The notes: generated by a model from the letters alone, not told the origin. A stretch of 62,000 nucleotides of DNA from Glandiceps talaboti (GCF_964340395.1 NC_135555.1:11931246-11993245), one strand, 5' to 3'. Counted from the stretch's first letter, positions 1-12,142 are shown. Program-made: numbers and translations.

Positions 1-250
1 TAAGTCACATATGATAGATTTACACACCCTTTTTTATATAAATCATACCATTGAAATGATGTACCAAAGCTATTACAATAGATAATGTAACAGACACCAG
101 ATATAAACTATATATTTACAAACTGATAGTGTAACAACCGTGTACAGTTAAGAATTTGTTATATTTTATGTATTGGTGTGTTTTATCAAACAGATATAGT
201 ATTAGTTCTATATTTATCCCAGTCTTGTCCTTTGACATATCATGAATCTA

Positions 251-523
251 TCAACGCATGACACATTGTGTACATCTCAGACAATGGCCTACTGACTCAA
301 CTTTATTATGACACCTCAAATTTCGATAGTCATGTGATTTTATAGGGTACAATTTAAAAGATCGTACATTAAGTTGATTATTAATAGATTTTCGATGGTT
401 ATGGTAATCCGCAATTTTATATATGACTGAATATTGCCACTGATTGTTGAGGCGTACATCACGTAGCAGCTGTAAGTGGTGCTGGGTTCCGCCATCTCCG
501 TGAAGCAAAACTAATACGACCAA
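251..523 (-). CDS. possible coding exon, unknown protein
   Basis: A minus-strand open frame of up to 90 codons ending in TGA. The composition looks protein-like rather than low-complexity: mixed Arg/Asn/His, and a Cys cluster near the end (C-x10-C-x2-C-x2-C). A possible acceptor (TTAG) lies just upstream at about 510. I do not recognise the family and see no partner exon within the window. It could be the last exon of a short gene, a decayed gene fragment, or chance. Confidence 0.22.
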   Translation of the reverse strand: MVVLVLLHGDGGTQHHLQLLRDVRLNNQWQYSVIYKIADYHNHRKSINNQLNVRSFKLYPIKSHDYRNLRCHNKVESVGHCLRCTQCVMR

Positions 524-1528
524 AAAAAGGTAAAATTACTTGAAATTTGCTGTCTTTTTATGAAAATGTGACTCTGTACATGCACAGTATGGAACATGGT
601 TGCTTAAATATTCCTTTAATGTTACTTTTCTCCACATTTGGTTTATTGTCTGGGATGTTTCTCGATACTGTCATCATTGGTTATTATCTTTTTAACATCA
701 AAATCATCATTTTAAAAATAATTTGTCATTTTTATGTCCTATTCACTTGTAATCAGTGAATGTTCGTGTCTTTCATAATTCTTGGAGTCATGAAGTATCG
801 CATCTTCAAAGATCTGGATATCTACATTTCAACACATTTCAATTATCTTGAAAACCCACGTACGAACCTGTTTTAGTTACTTTGTCTGTCTCGTTCTAGT
901 TTTCATCTTCCCTGATATTTAAAAGGACTGTTTAGTTGTTGTCTCGATAGTTTGTTCCTGTAATACTTTGTGAATAAAATCTAAAATAACCCCATATTTG
1001 TTCGGAAAAAATGAAACATATAACCATGAGTTCAACTTCAGCTTCAAGGAAAAGTCAAGAAAAAATGGACATGACAAAATTATTGTGAATTATCTGTGTT
1101 CATTATCGTCACGTCTGTATTTCTTATTTTACTATCGAAATATTTCCTAAGCATTAGAGACGTCCTACATTAAAAAGAGTGGTATCCGAATTGCCATTTA
1201 CTTCCACTTTGAAGTGTACAATGATATCCAATATAGTTTAATTTCCAGTGAAATATAACTGTCAGTATTCTATGACGGTACAATAACAGCTGTCTGGCCA
1301 TTGTAACTTGGTAAAACAAATGGAAGTTAAACAAGCTGACGTTGTAAAATCATCGGCGCTCATCGTACCTGCACACATATTGAACATGATTAAGTAGCAT
1401 TCTGTGTGGATTCAACGAAAGAACTGCTAATAGTATGTGATGTACTAAACATGTGTTAGCGACACGGATGGTTTAAACATGATAAAACACAATACATGTA
1501 ATGGTGTGATATAGTGAAATATAAGTAT

Positions 1529-1630
1529 GAATGTATGTATGTATGTATGTATGTATGTATGTGTACATGTGTGTATGTGTGTATGTATGTATGTATGTAT
1601 GTATGTATGTATGTATGTATGTATGTATGT
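1529..1630. repeat. GTAT microsatellite
   Basis: About 100 bp of nearly pure (GTAT)n interrupted once by a GTGTACATGTGTG segment. It generates spurious open frames of repeated Tyr/Val/Cys/Met on one strand and Ile/His/Thr/Tyr on the other. Confidence 0.95.
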
Positions 1631-2042
1631 AGAACTTGGGTGTTTGCTATATTATACCCCAAAGTACTAGTATTAAATTACGTCATACTGGTATCTTAAA
1701 TTGTCTGATAACTTGGGAGTATGCTAAGTACATTGTAATTATTACGCTAAAACTTCAATTGATCGATACCTCCCATATATGAGGTATATCCTGTACACAT
1801 ATCTTTCACATGCAATGTTATTTGTTTAACCATTTTCGATTTTAGTTACAGCGCAGCAGTGAAGTCCGTTTTCATTCTAAAGCCTGTTGGACGAGACAGC
1901 TGTAACTGCACTCTTTGTAAATACACCAGTTCGGTAGTGTATCATGTATCAGGTCACTAGGTGTGAAAAATTCAGAAACGTGTTTTGACATTAACCAAAC
2001 CCAAAGAGCTAAACCGGCTGTGTTCAGTGTGTTTACATAACG

Positions 2043-5000
2043 ATGACACGTTATAAAAATATGTTTATAACTATGATATGTATATCGGCTGTAGTGATGT
2101 TTTACGTCCTGCCTTTATCCATTGATGATCTATACAAAAGCCAGCCAGTAGAACAGAACAAGGCGAAGGATGTCGACAAGTCGTATGACGGGATATCGAA
2201 TATGGTAGAAGTAAGAACATGTTATATTCTTATACCTTCGCAGAAATGGAACATCTCACTTCTGGCTCTATACAATGTGATTAAAATCTGATGTTACTAT
2301 TTTAGGAATAAGGCTTGATTACTTTATTTACTTCATAATATTAACGTTTGTGTTTGAAGGTACTGTTTAGTTCCGAGAGTGATCGCCTTCAAGAAATTGG
2401 GCAAGTTAAAGCTCTGACTAAACTATCGAAAACATTGCTAAATTTCCTTATTTGACACGACAAAAATCTCACTAACAACAACACATACATGTTATTTGCC
2501 AGAACTACTGTAACAGTGATTGTTTATCAAAGATTATCATTTACAGTGTAAAAAAAACCATATTACTTTAATCGTGGAAGTATCTCCCACTTCCGTCACT
2601 TTATTGTATTTTAATATATTATAGTATAGACAATAGTCCCCACGTCAGAAAAAAATCGTTTTGAGTGTAAGAATGTGCTAAGATAATGACATCTGCCGCT
2701 TAAGAATTCACCAACGTCACCAAGATTTTTGGAAGCTTAGTGAAATCATGAAGAGTATACTTTTGTCAAGTTCAACAATGCTCTGTTTCAGTTGACATGT
2801 AAAAAATTTCAAATATATTAATTGTAAACTTAGGGATGATAGCACAATGTCACACAAGTCTCAACAAACGAATCTCGTTCGTCTATGTCAACCCATCCCC
2901 CTTCCCCTCCCCCTAAAGGAGCGTTCACAAGCGCGACATCAAACGTTTATATATTGTGTAAACTATGGTGAAAACTGTAGTGGTCACACCACTACGATCT
3001 AGCTACGTAATGTAAAAACATGATTGTAAACACATTGAAATACTACCAGAAATCCAACACCATATCTCACATTAGAAGTCAATGTTTATCAACTTATCAA
3101 CATCTCAGTAGTAAATACAAAAGCTGTTATCATTGAGGGATGGAAAGGTTTCCGTCGAAATTTGATTAGAAGTGCGAAAATGTTCAACAATAGCATTTAC
3201 GCCAGAACCCCCCCCCCCCACCAAGCCACCCACCCACCCACCCACCCACCCACCCACCCACCCACCAAACGAACGAAATTCGCTTATTGAGGTTGTGTGA
3301 CATTGTGTGTTTGTCCCTTATCGCATATGGATTACAGGGCTCAAAGATGGTCGTCCATGAAAAAACATTATTTCAAGGGACCTTCCAAATACCTACTTTA
3401 CCAGCACGCCAGCAGATGTTGGATCGTTATCTCTTCCCCATCGTTAATTTCTATGGCGGACCAAATTTTCAATACCGACAATTCAAAATTGCTGTTCAGA
3501 TGGCAGTAAATACCAGCCGCACGATAGTTTTATCTGATTTCAAGCATCATCTAGTAGACATTGTCCACTATCCCCTGATGGGAAGAGTTGACTTTAACGA
3601 AACGTTTGATGTGGAAGTTTTAGCGGATTTTTTACCAATCATGACAATAGCGGAATTCAGAGCAAAGTGTGGGCCGACTGTCACCAATGTACTGACCGCA
3701 TACCATGTTAAGAAAATGAATGTCTCTGAGATTGCAAGTAATTATGAGCCACAACGAACATGGCTCAAGGAAAGAGCTGATATTACAATTCCGGACGCAA
3801 AAGGTATAGCGCGAACATCTTTTCAGTATACACATCTTATTGAAGAAATATCAGAGGAGAAATGTGTTGTTATGGTTACACCTATATATTTTGAAAAAAT
3901 CCCATTTCCACAACAAGAAATAGTTGCAGGTGACTTGGATAAACATTTGATAAGGACAAAGTTACTGAGACAAGCTGTCGACTCTGTGATGCCACAACTC
4001 TGTGGAGGAAGACCTATTCTGGGATTTCATTGGAGAAACAAAACAGGAGAACAGTGAGTATACAACTCTGGAATCCAGATAACATATTAATGTATGTCCT
4101 TTTATACTTGGCCCAGATTTGTATGTGTGTAAGTATGTATGTATGTATGTAAGTATGTATGTATGTATGTATGTATGTATGTATGTATGTATGTATGTAT
4201 GTATGTATGTATGTATGTATGTATGTATGTATGTGTATGTTTGTATGTCTTTTGAATAGCACTGTCGTTTTAGCGTCATTGGTATTGACGAAGTGGACGT
4301 GTTAGCATATCTTGAATTAGTTATCAAGACCATTGCTGACATTCTCACAAGTCAGATCATTTTTTTAATTGACACAATATAAAATGCTATAAGGGGAACT
4401 TTGCCGTAAAGAGGACAGTGTTATAAGGGGGTAAGTTGAAATAAGGAGGAGGATGTACTGTTCGGGAAATGTTGCCGTAAAGAGGACAGTACTACTTGAG
4501 ATATTTTGTCGTAAAGAGGGCAGTGGTATGAGGGCAACGTTACCGTAAAGAGGACAGTGGATTACGATGATGACTGCTTGTAAGTTGTATAAACAGGGTC
4601 TTCAATTTTAACTCGTTCCTTATGCATTTACAGGGTTTTTAATTGTCATTTCTGTTGTAATTCAAAGGTGTCGCATTGGTCATTTAGCAGCCGAACGAAG
4701 TGCAAGGTGTAATAATCTCTCTCAAGTTCAACAACAAATGCTGAAAATTCTCTCGGCCGACATAAAAAGAATAATTGACAAATATGAGATTGGTTGTATG
4801 TTTGTTGCCTATTATAAAATGAAGAATCAAAGCATGGTAAGATATCACACGTATGATCAAACAGTAAAATTGTTTGCAATTTTCTCCTCATTTTTCTATT
4901 TTAAAAAAAAAAGAATTTGCTTTTGATGTTCTTTTTCGGATTATATCGTGACAACACCATCTTCACTGTTGATAAATTGTTTAATAGTCGACTGCCCTCA

Positions 5001-6056
5001 TATGACGTTTACACTATATGTGTATGTAAATACAAAAATAACTCATATTTCAACTATTAAAGGGTAACGAATGACAGACAGACAGACAGACAGACTGCGA
5101 ATTGTTGTTATACGCGTATAACAACAATTCACAGTCAGCGTTTTTGTTCCTTGTAACATTATATTTGAAATGCATTTCCATTCTCATTATTACAGGGTTT
5201 TATGAACACGTTATCAAGTAGTATTTCTAACATTATTACAATGAGTGAAGTCGTCCGTCTACACCAGCCTCATATCGAATCACTTCAAGATAATGATTAT
5301 TTCACCTCATTGGTCGAACAAGAAATATGTGCGAGTAAGTGACGTCAGAGAATCATTTCATTACCATTACTTCATCTCATCAGTCGAACTAGAAACATGT
5401 TAAAGTAAGTGACGTCATTGAATCATTTCATGACGATTACTTTATCTAATTATTCGAACAAGAAACGTGAAAGTGACGTCACTGAATCATTTCATGACAA
5501 TTACATCATCTAATTTAGTCGAACAAGAAACATGTGAAAGCAAGTGACGTCACTGAATCATTTCATGACGATTACTTCATCTAATTAGTCGAACAAGAAA
5601 CGTGCAAGTGACGCCACTGAATCATTTCATGACGATTACTTCATCTAACTCGTCGAACAGAAATATATGCGAGTGACGTCATTGAGTAAGTAACATTTCT
5701 GTGTCTGCCAAATAAGTAACAGTAGTAAGTATTTTACTAAACAGAAATTTGAATGATTGTCTATTTTGTGGACAATAGTTATTTTCTTCCTAAATCATGG
5801 GCAACTGCTCCATGATTAAATTCAACATGCAGCAAACATTATTTGCATATTATCCATATAACTAAGACCCTGCACTCACATATATTTTGTATTCTTTTTT
5901 TTCCAAATTTCAGGATCTAAAGTGTACATCGGGAATGGAAGGTCCAACTGGTCTAACTTTATATTTCAGGAGAGAAAAGCTTTTGGAAAGGGACCAAATT
6001 ATGACATTATTACTGATTTCCCGAATATATCAAATGTTGTTGAATCATGTGTGTAG
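2043..6056 (+). CDS. O-fucosyltransferase-family (GT-B) type II membrane protein
   Basis: Five coding exons joined in phase: 2043-2210, 3338-4053, 4668-4836, 5196-5334, 5914-6056; 444 aa. Residues 1-7 are a short basic cytosolic tail, about 8-27 a signal-anchor helix, the rest luminal, as in Golgi/ER glycosyltransferases. Exon 2 has the segment NFYGGPNFQYRQFKIAVQMA followed by SRTIVLSDF, the Rossmann-like N-terminal motif of the protein O-fucosyltransferase superfamily, then DFNETFDVEVLADFLP, and ends with GFHWRNKTGE, which fits the conserved H-x-R GDP-fucose-binding site. The last exon carries IGNGRSNWSNFIFQERKAFG, like the terminal motif of the same family. All introns are GT-AG. The natural acceptor is unknown: it is not clearly POFUT1 or POFUT2. 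Family assignment is by motif memory, not alignment. Confidence 0.75.
3207..3266. repeat. poly-C and CCCA tract
   Basis: A C11 run followed by (CCCA)n, ending 70 bp before the exon 2 acceptor of the glycosyltransferase gene. It may serve as an extended pyrimidine-rich region upstream of that splice site. Confidence 0.9.
4120..4247. repeat. GTAT microsatellite in intron 2
   Basis: About 125 bp of (GTAT)n shortly after the exon 2 donor of the glycosyltransferase gene. Confidence 0.95.
4380..4565. repeat. degenerate tandem repeat, GTAAAGAGGACAGT core
   Basis: Four spaced copies of a core reading (g)ccGTAAAGAGGACAGT or one-base variants, at roughly 4403, 4470, 4510 and 4543. The 30-65 bp between them is less conserved. 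It lies in intron 2 of the glycosyltransferase gene. Confidence 0.75.
5093..5136. repeat. 44-bp near-perfect palindrome
   Basis: The 44 bp centred on TATACGCGTATA are their own reverse complement except for one mismatched pair, with no loop. It sits in intron 3 of the glycosyltransferase gene directly after a (GACA)n run. Confidence 0.9.
5265..5690. repeat. tandem duplication of an exon/intron junction, about 6 copies of 64-71 bp
   Basis: The 3' end of exon 4 (codons for SLVEQEICA), its donor and the next 15 bp have been copied in tandem into the intron. Each unit reads roughly tCGAACAAGAAA...AAGTGACGTCAcTGAATCATTTCATGA. The palindrome TGACGTCA is intact at 5340, 5410, 5474, 5545 and 5674 and changed to TGACGCCA at 5609. 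Copy 2 keeps a GTAAGT donor and copy 4 has GCAAGT; the others are degraded. Confidence 0.9.
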
Positions 6057-6178
6057 TTACGCGAATCATTTGACTTTGGAATCTTTAGTTGGAAACTTGT
6101 TTTACATGGCTATACTTTATGAAAAATAAGAAACTATTTCATCGATAATGTACCCTTTTATTGATTCAAATGAGATAC

Positions 6179-6184
6179 AATAAA
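6179..6184 (+). promoter_or_regulatory. polyadenylation signal AATAAA
   Basis: A canonical AATAAA 123 bp downstream of the glycosyltransferase stop codon, the first after the stop. It gives a plausible short 3' UTR. Confidence 0.6.
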
Positions 6185-6619
6185 GCATAAATGTGTTATT
6201 ACGTAGCACATTTGATTGTACAGTTTAATTCATTCATTCATTCACTCACTCATTCATTCATTCATTCATTCATTCACTACAATGTACTTTATTGATTACA
6301 TGACCAATCGAACGATTCATGCCTGGGATCCACACCCGTCGTGAATAGCATTATGTCGGACACACTAAACTCAATTCCAAACACACTCTATAATGCATAT
6401 GGACATTTGTATAACATGGCCGACCAGCGGCTATATATGTATGAAAACATGTTCACCTATCGTTCAAGAAGTTATACTCATGATAAACTGTTAGATTTCT
6501 GTTAAGACCGAGAATTCCATATTCAGGGTCAAATATGAATTCACAGTTTTGTATCTTGAGAAACCAGTCACATGTCTACACTACCTAGGCTATGTAGTAA
6601 GATTCCATTCAAACGCTGA

Positions 6620-8220
6620 CCATTAGTAGCTCCTTCATATTCAAGGTCTACATCCACATTGTTATATGTTTCTTGTCAGACACTGACCTTGACCTTCATC
6701 TTCAAGGTCAGATTGCAAGTTATACAACAACACTTTTGCACATGTGGATACCAATTGTATACATCAATATCACCAGAGGTAAGTTTCTGATAGGATGCTA
6801 AGTTTGACCTTCATATTCAAGGTCAATTAGTAAGTTACTCCTGGACCAAAATTTCTGAAGTTTTGCATGAGCATGTACCACTCAAGTATTGACATTGATA
6901 TATGTACATCAATATGTACACCCGTCCAACAAGCACATGATTACAGCATATTGAAAGACACACATTAATAACATCCATAGATCAGGTATGCACATACGAA
7001 AATAACAATCTGCAGACACCAAAATGATGATTACCGATTTATCACTGCTTTAATCACTTTAAATCAATTGGAGAGATACACAATTACTTCCTGAAAACAC
7101 TATCAAAATTAGAGTGTTTTGAAACACTATTACAGAAAATATTGACAGAAAAATATCACTTCTCTCCAACCCTTTTTTACATCTCCATTCAATAACCATG
7201 ACAGAGATATGTAAATACACCCACCAATCTTACAGGTAACATTCACAGGTTTTGGAAAACAAGTTGAAAACAAGTGTTCATAGGAGACACAATCCCACAT
7301 TTCTGTATAATTAATAGCTGGAATAGATTTTTCATTCTCTATTTTTGACTTTTGAAGGTCAGGTAGTGTCTGATAATATAGGAGTAGACACTTGAATTAA
7401 GTGTCTGTAGTTTGGTTCCTGATTTACTGTACTGGTTGGTTTTAACAACAAAATGGCCAGCAGTCTACGTCTGTAAAAAGTTATATAAACGCCAAAAATG
7501 ACTCCTTGTCCCTTGTTGTGTAACATTTCCAGATTTGAAAGTAATTTGTCACTCTCAAATACCAACGTATGTCTACAATATGCAAGAAATGGCTTGACTT
7601 TGATAACTGACCCTGAAGAGCAAGGTCATAAAAGTTTGCCCCCGACTTTGTAGAAGAAGACACTTGTGCTATGGGATGAATGCTTCTTAACAGCAATCAC
7701 GGTCACTGACCCTGATGGTCACAGTCAAGATCAAATATATTGACAATATAGCAGCAGGTCAAATTTTATAATATAGGAGTAGACACTTGAATTAAGTCGT
7801 TGTCTTATAGTTCCAGATCTATTGTACAAATCGTGAATTTTACATCAATTGTGGCCACCATTCAGTAAAATGTGACATGAGCAACGTAAGTAATGTATGT
7901 GTGTATTTCTGTTGGCTAAATTTTCATAATTGACCCTGGAGGTCAAGGTCTTAAAAGAAAGCTTGCACTTAATAATGTGAGAATAGACACTTTGGTCCGT
8001 GTGTATTATCCAGAAAATTATATTTTTTTCTCACAAATATGGCTGTCAGAAGCAGAATAACATGCATCTGGCTCCTATAGTGTCATCTTTGTGTCAGGTT
8101 TGAATTAAATCAAGCCTTGCAAGTCAGAGATATGGCTAGGCACAGAGGACGCACAGACAGGCAAAGCCCATTTTATGAACCCTCCCCTCCAGGTTTCACA
8201 CAGAAGGTTGCTAAAAAGAT
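6620..8220. repeat. diverged repeat field rich in AGGTCA half-sites
   Basis: Several blocks contain TGACCTTnA...TnCAAGGTCA inverted pairs (for example near 6685-6712 and 6808-6830), and related TGACCCTG...CAAGGTCA pairs near 7608-7630 and 7930-7952. A similar block recurs near 52840-53000. It looks like an old interspersed element rather than a designed enhancer. Confidence 0.6.
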
Positions 8221-8466
8221 TTAAAGATAAACATTTTACATTCTCAGTCTACTAAAACAAAATTACTTCAGCTTTCACTACATTAATCACAGGGTGCTCA
8301 GGCTCATTTAGTTCTGTTTACAAATATAAACAAAACAAAATAAACATATAAGTAAACAAACAAACAAATAAATAAACAAGTAAACAAACAAACAAACAAA
8401 ATAAACTGACAAATGAGTAGATACATACATGAGTAAACGACAACAAACCAACGAACACCCAAACAC

Positions 8467-8512
8467 TGCCCCCCCCCCCCAACCCCCCCCCCCCCCCCCC
8501 CCCCCAACCCCC
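8467..8512. repeat. long C homopolymer tract
   Basis: Runs of C broken only by AA pairs, over 40 bp in all, preceded by (AAAC)n. The G-rich complement could form a G-quadruplex; length is likely unreliable in assembly. Confidence 0.9.
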
Positions 8513-10352
8513 GAAATGGTCACATATGGAAATAACATTTAGTGAGCCAGCAAGTCGGGTATAATAAACATTGTTTGCATCTCTAAAGCTGTTTGCAATG
8601 TCATTGATAATAGGTCAATAAAACTGATAACAACCGATATAACACTGAGCTTAGCTTTGCCTGATATGATTTACTCCTTGAAAATAATCTTACACTTTGA
8701 ACTACACTTTTGAATAACAGTTATCATGGAGAGAGAAAAATAGTGGCACAATAAAATACGCCACTTTTTATTTGTTAAAATAAAGATGGTGGGATTCTGA
8801 CTTGCAAAATGAAAATTAACTCAAACTTTTGGGAATTTGTTTAAGTGTTGAAATGTATGAAATTAGTACCAGTGAACAAGAGAAACATTTAGGTGTCATG
8901 TAAGAGTGCATTATCACATTTGTAAATATTGGCAACAAACACTACTTAGTGATAAGAAGTGGGGTCAAACCCCACTTGCATAAAATCCTGTTATGGATCT
9001 GTTTTAATCAGTGATGTCATCACTGACTGTACTCATTATCAGAACACACAAGTTCATTGGAAGCTGCCATTGTATTTCAGATGCACCATCTAAATATTCG
9101 CTACAATGAAAATAGTACAAGCAGTTTGTACAATAAAATTTATCTACAAACTTAATACAATTCACTTTAAAACTTCAATCCAAATTGTGAGCATATACAT
9201 ACTTTGATCATATATACACAACAAAATATAAACGTACTCTTTCTTCTGTCCCTATGATAGTTTTAATTTGGCAAGATGCACATAGTTGACAGAGTGATAG
9301 GTAATGCACACATAGTAATTTGTATTACTGAACTTCCTTCTCTTCATCTACAATATCGCGAGTACAGTTTGGTAACAAATGTACCAAAAACCATCTCGAC
9401 ACAAAACACATGTGAAAATGGTTTCATAAAAATCATCTTAAAACTATACCATGATTATCAACGCATGATTTCAATGGCACTGAAATCATTGCCATTGTAA
9501 GTACAATTAATGGCTTCAAAGTAATTTCTTCTGCATGATTTTAATATACATATAATGAATTGTCATCGAATTATATTTTTCATTCCTAAATACCTGATTT
9601 GAGTTCTGCCAATAGCAAGTGATGATTCAGTATTACAGTAGAATACAACAAGTGTCTTCATCTACAGCAGAAATTATGCACTAAAAATGTATAAACTTGG
9701 CTTGTGCCACTTTCAAGGCTGCTGACTGAAGGGGAGCAAACCAGAGATCTTAGTAAATCACTAGGTTATAAGCATTCAAACATTTTGGTGTACAAAATTT
9801 GACTATTACCTTAAAATACTTAAAATTTCAAATTGGATACCAATAAAAATTATTGATTACAATCGTTCTGATGTTTTACAATTACACAAGATAATAAATT
9901 TAATAATGTCAAAAACACACTGCAGAAAATGAAATACTGAATCATAATTTGAAGGAACAAATCACTTTGAAATAATACATTATACGTAAATTCACAACCT
10001 ACAATTTTGATTTCATAGCCTTGATATAAAGGCACTTCTGTGTAATTGTAAGCATAAAACTTCCAACCCAACAAAAATGAGATGGTTTACAAGTAGATAT
10101 ATATTTTGATGATTTAAAGAGACATAATGAAAATTCAGTTATCTCTCAGTATATTAATGTGCAACTAGTAGGCATGCCTAGGATAAGATCACCTTTCCTC
10201 AGTTTCCTCTCCCAAGCTAGGACAATTAAATATCAAATCCCCATTTGCCTAGTAATCTCTGAGCCTATGATTTTGATTGAACATACTCACATTTTGGGAC
10301 TCACTTTACATATAAATAATGGGGTTACCGAGTCATGAAGATAAGAGGTCGC

Positions 10353-10468
10353 CCTCTACATGTACATTTAGTGTACATTAGCATAAGCTAATTTATAATC
10401 TAACTCATCGTCCTCTACATGTACATTTAGTGTACATTAGCATAAGCTAATTTATAATCTAACTCATC
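10353..10468. repeat. 59-bp tandem duplication covering a stop codon
   Basis: Two near-identical 59-bp copies, 10353-10411 and 10412-10468. The inner copy encodes the last residues ([13 protein letters not shown], stop) of the minus-strand kinase-peptidase gene; the outer copy repeats the same codons and stop in its 3' UTR. Confidence 0.9.
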
Positions 10469-12142
10469 CACACCGGCAGCTTGAGGATTTTGTGCACTTT
10501 TCAGTTCTTTGTCTACATGGCTGTAGACAAAATCCATAATCTTCCGGAGAGGTATGCAATTTTCATGTTGTATATCTTCTCTGTATTTCTTGCATATGTT
10601 ACATTTGTATTCCAAGCACGTCTTGCATTTGTTTTGTTCTTCACAACTTTCTGCATCCTCTATGCCAGCTTCCTCATGTATTACAGGACTAGGCAGCGCA
10701 CAAGTTTCTGCACTTTTTAACCCAGCCTTCACATGTTTTGTGAAGACACTGAGTGATGAACTCACATTACCTACAGCTGCTTCCCTTCTATCAGATGAAG
10801 TCCACATTTTTACTCCCTTTCCTAGCTTCACAAATGACTGTGACTGGTAACTGCATGTAGCTTCTTCATTACCCTTCTCCTCAGATGTCTTCTCACCAGC
10901 TGTGTTATCCTCCTCCCCTTTGACATAATAATCATTTCTACGTGGACACATGGTCAATGCATAACAACAGTCTAATATAATCAATGTAAATGTGGCTTCA
11001 ACACGTTCTATCAACTTGCTAAACTTGTGAGCTCTTATAGATGTACCACGCGGTTTGCAGCTCAGTTGACCTGTTGTGCTGTTGTGACCACTATAGTAGA
11101 ATATCAAGGTGGAAACTTCTGCCTTTTCATCATCTTTCACTTTTGTGAAAGCATCTTCGATATTGTCGAAAGTGGCATCTTCTCCGGTCAAAAGGTGTGA
11201 GTTCTCGCGACTTTAAAAGTAAACAAAACAAGAAATTATAAAGTGCTTGAATGTCTAGATGGAGCAAATAACAAACTAACACCAGTTGCATTGAGGCACA
11301 ACTAACTACTGAAAATAATGCATGTTTATTTTATAAGAGACAACAGACTGACTTAATATGACCCATTATCATGGTTGCTAGACAGTTCATATACATTTTG
11401 CAAATGTTTATCTCCATAGGCATGGAAACGGCTATTTCTCGTAATCATAAAAACATTGAACACTTCTTTCACACAATTGATTTAGTAACATTTTCACACC
11501 AAAATCATTCTGGGTTTTCTTTTTTATCGAGAGAAACTTCCTTAGAAGTGTGCTTGGGTAATCATGCAAATTTTGAGAAGCTAAGCTCTTAATGAGTGAT
11601 TTGTTTTAATCGACTAGCTGTCTTCTGGATTTTTATTGGATTTGAAAGTACTTTTAAGCACTAGCAATTTTATACATCGTTTGTGCCCTTTCTTCTGACA
11701 CATTTTATTGGACAGGTGAGGGTGTTGTCGTAGCTGTTGTATTATTTTCCATTTTTAGATGTTGATTTGTTGTACAATGTGCCGAGACATAGTGTACTGT
11801 GTTTCTTTAAAACTTAGAATTATAATAAAATAATAATACAGAGAAAAAAGGAACAGTTACATCACTGAATAACATGAATCCGACGTGTAAACAATTGGAG
11901 TGACAAACAAAATAGTCACATTTGTGTATGCCTATAGATGTCATACAATCATGTGATCCAGATATCTACAAATTGCCTATTACATCATATTGATTTATTT
12001 ATTCACTTTGAAATTATTAATACTTACGGAACAGCACCTATACTTGGGTTTGTGAACAATTCATACATTTCACGAGCATCCCTCTCATATCCTTCACCTG
12101 GCTTTAAATTCACACCAACTGATATGAGATAAGTATTATGGC
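10427..12142 (-). other. exons 18-19: C14 caspase/metacaspase-type peptidase domain
   Basis: Exons 12028-12142 and 10427-11210. YLISVGVN begins the first strand; [11 protein letters not shown] is the first helix; [19 protein letters not shown] matches the usual LLTGxxAT-x-x-NI of peptidase C14. [10 protein letters not shown] supplies catalytic His1171, and LIILDCCYA supplies catalytic Cys1211 with Asp1209 two before it, as in metacaspase D-x-C. After about 1215 comes an acidic insert, then a cysteine-rich tail ([14 protein letters not shown]). The His-Cys dyad is intact. Confidence 0.85.

Larger units (their letters stand above)
1..2042. other. 5' flank without confident gene
   Basis: No supported gene here apart from a doubtful minus-strand open frame at 251-523 (listed separately). 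It holds a GTAT microsatellite near 1529-1630 and the presumed promoter/5' UTR of the glycosyltransferase gene starting at 2043. No TATA box or other promoter element was convincing. Confidence 0.5.
6185..10426. other. gene-free interval with degenerate repeats
   Basis: No coding exon could be supported. Contents: (ATTC)n at about 6231-6278; from about 6620 to 8220 a field of diverged units with TGACCT/AGGTCA motifs, in which the phrase ATAATATAGGAGTAGACACT recurs at about 7373 and 7769; (AAAC)n near 8345-8404; a long C run near 8467-8512. The right part (8520-10350) is AT-rich and featureless apart from the 3' flank of the minus-strand gene. Confidence 0.6.

Noticed and set aside
10481-10850. 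Two plus-strand open frames of 79 and 98 codons
   Set aside because: Antisense shadows of the last exon of the minus-strand kinase-peptidase gene.
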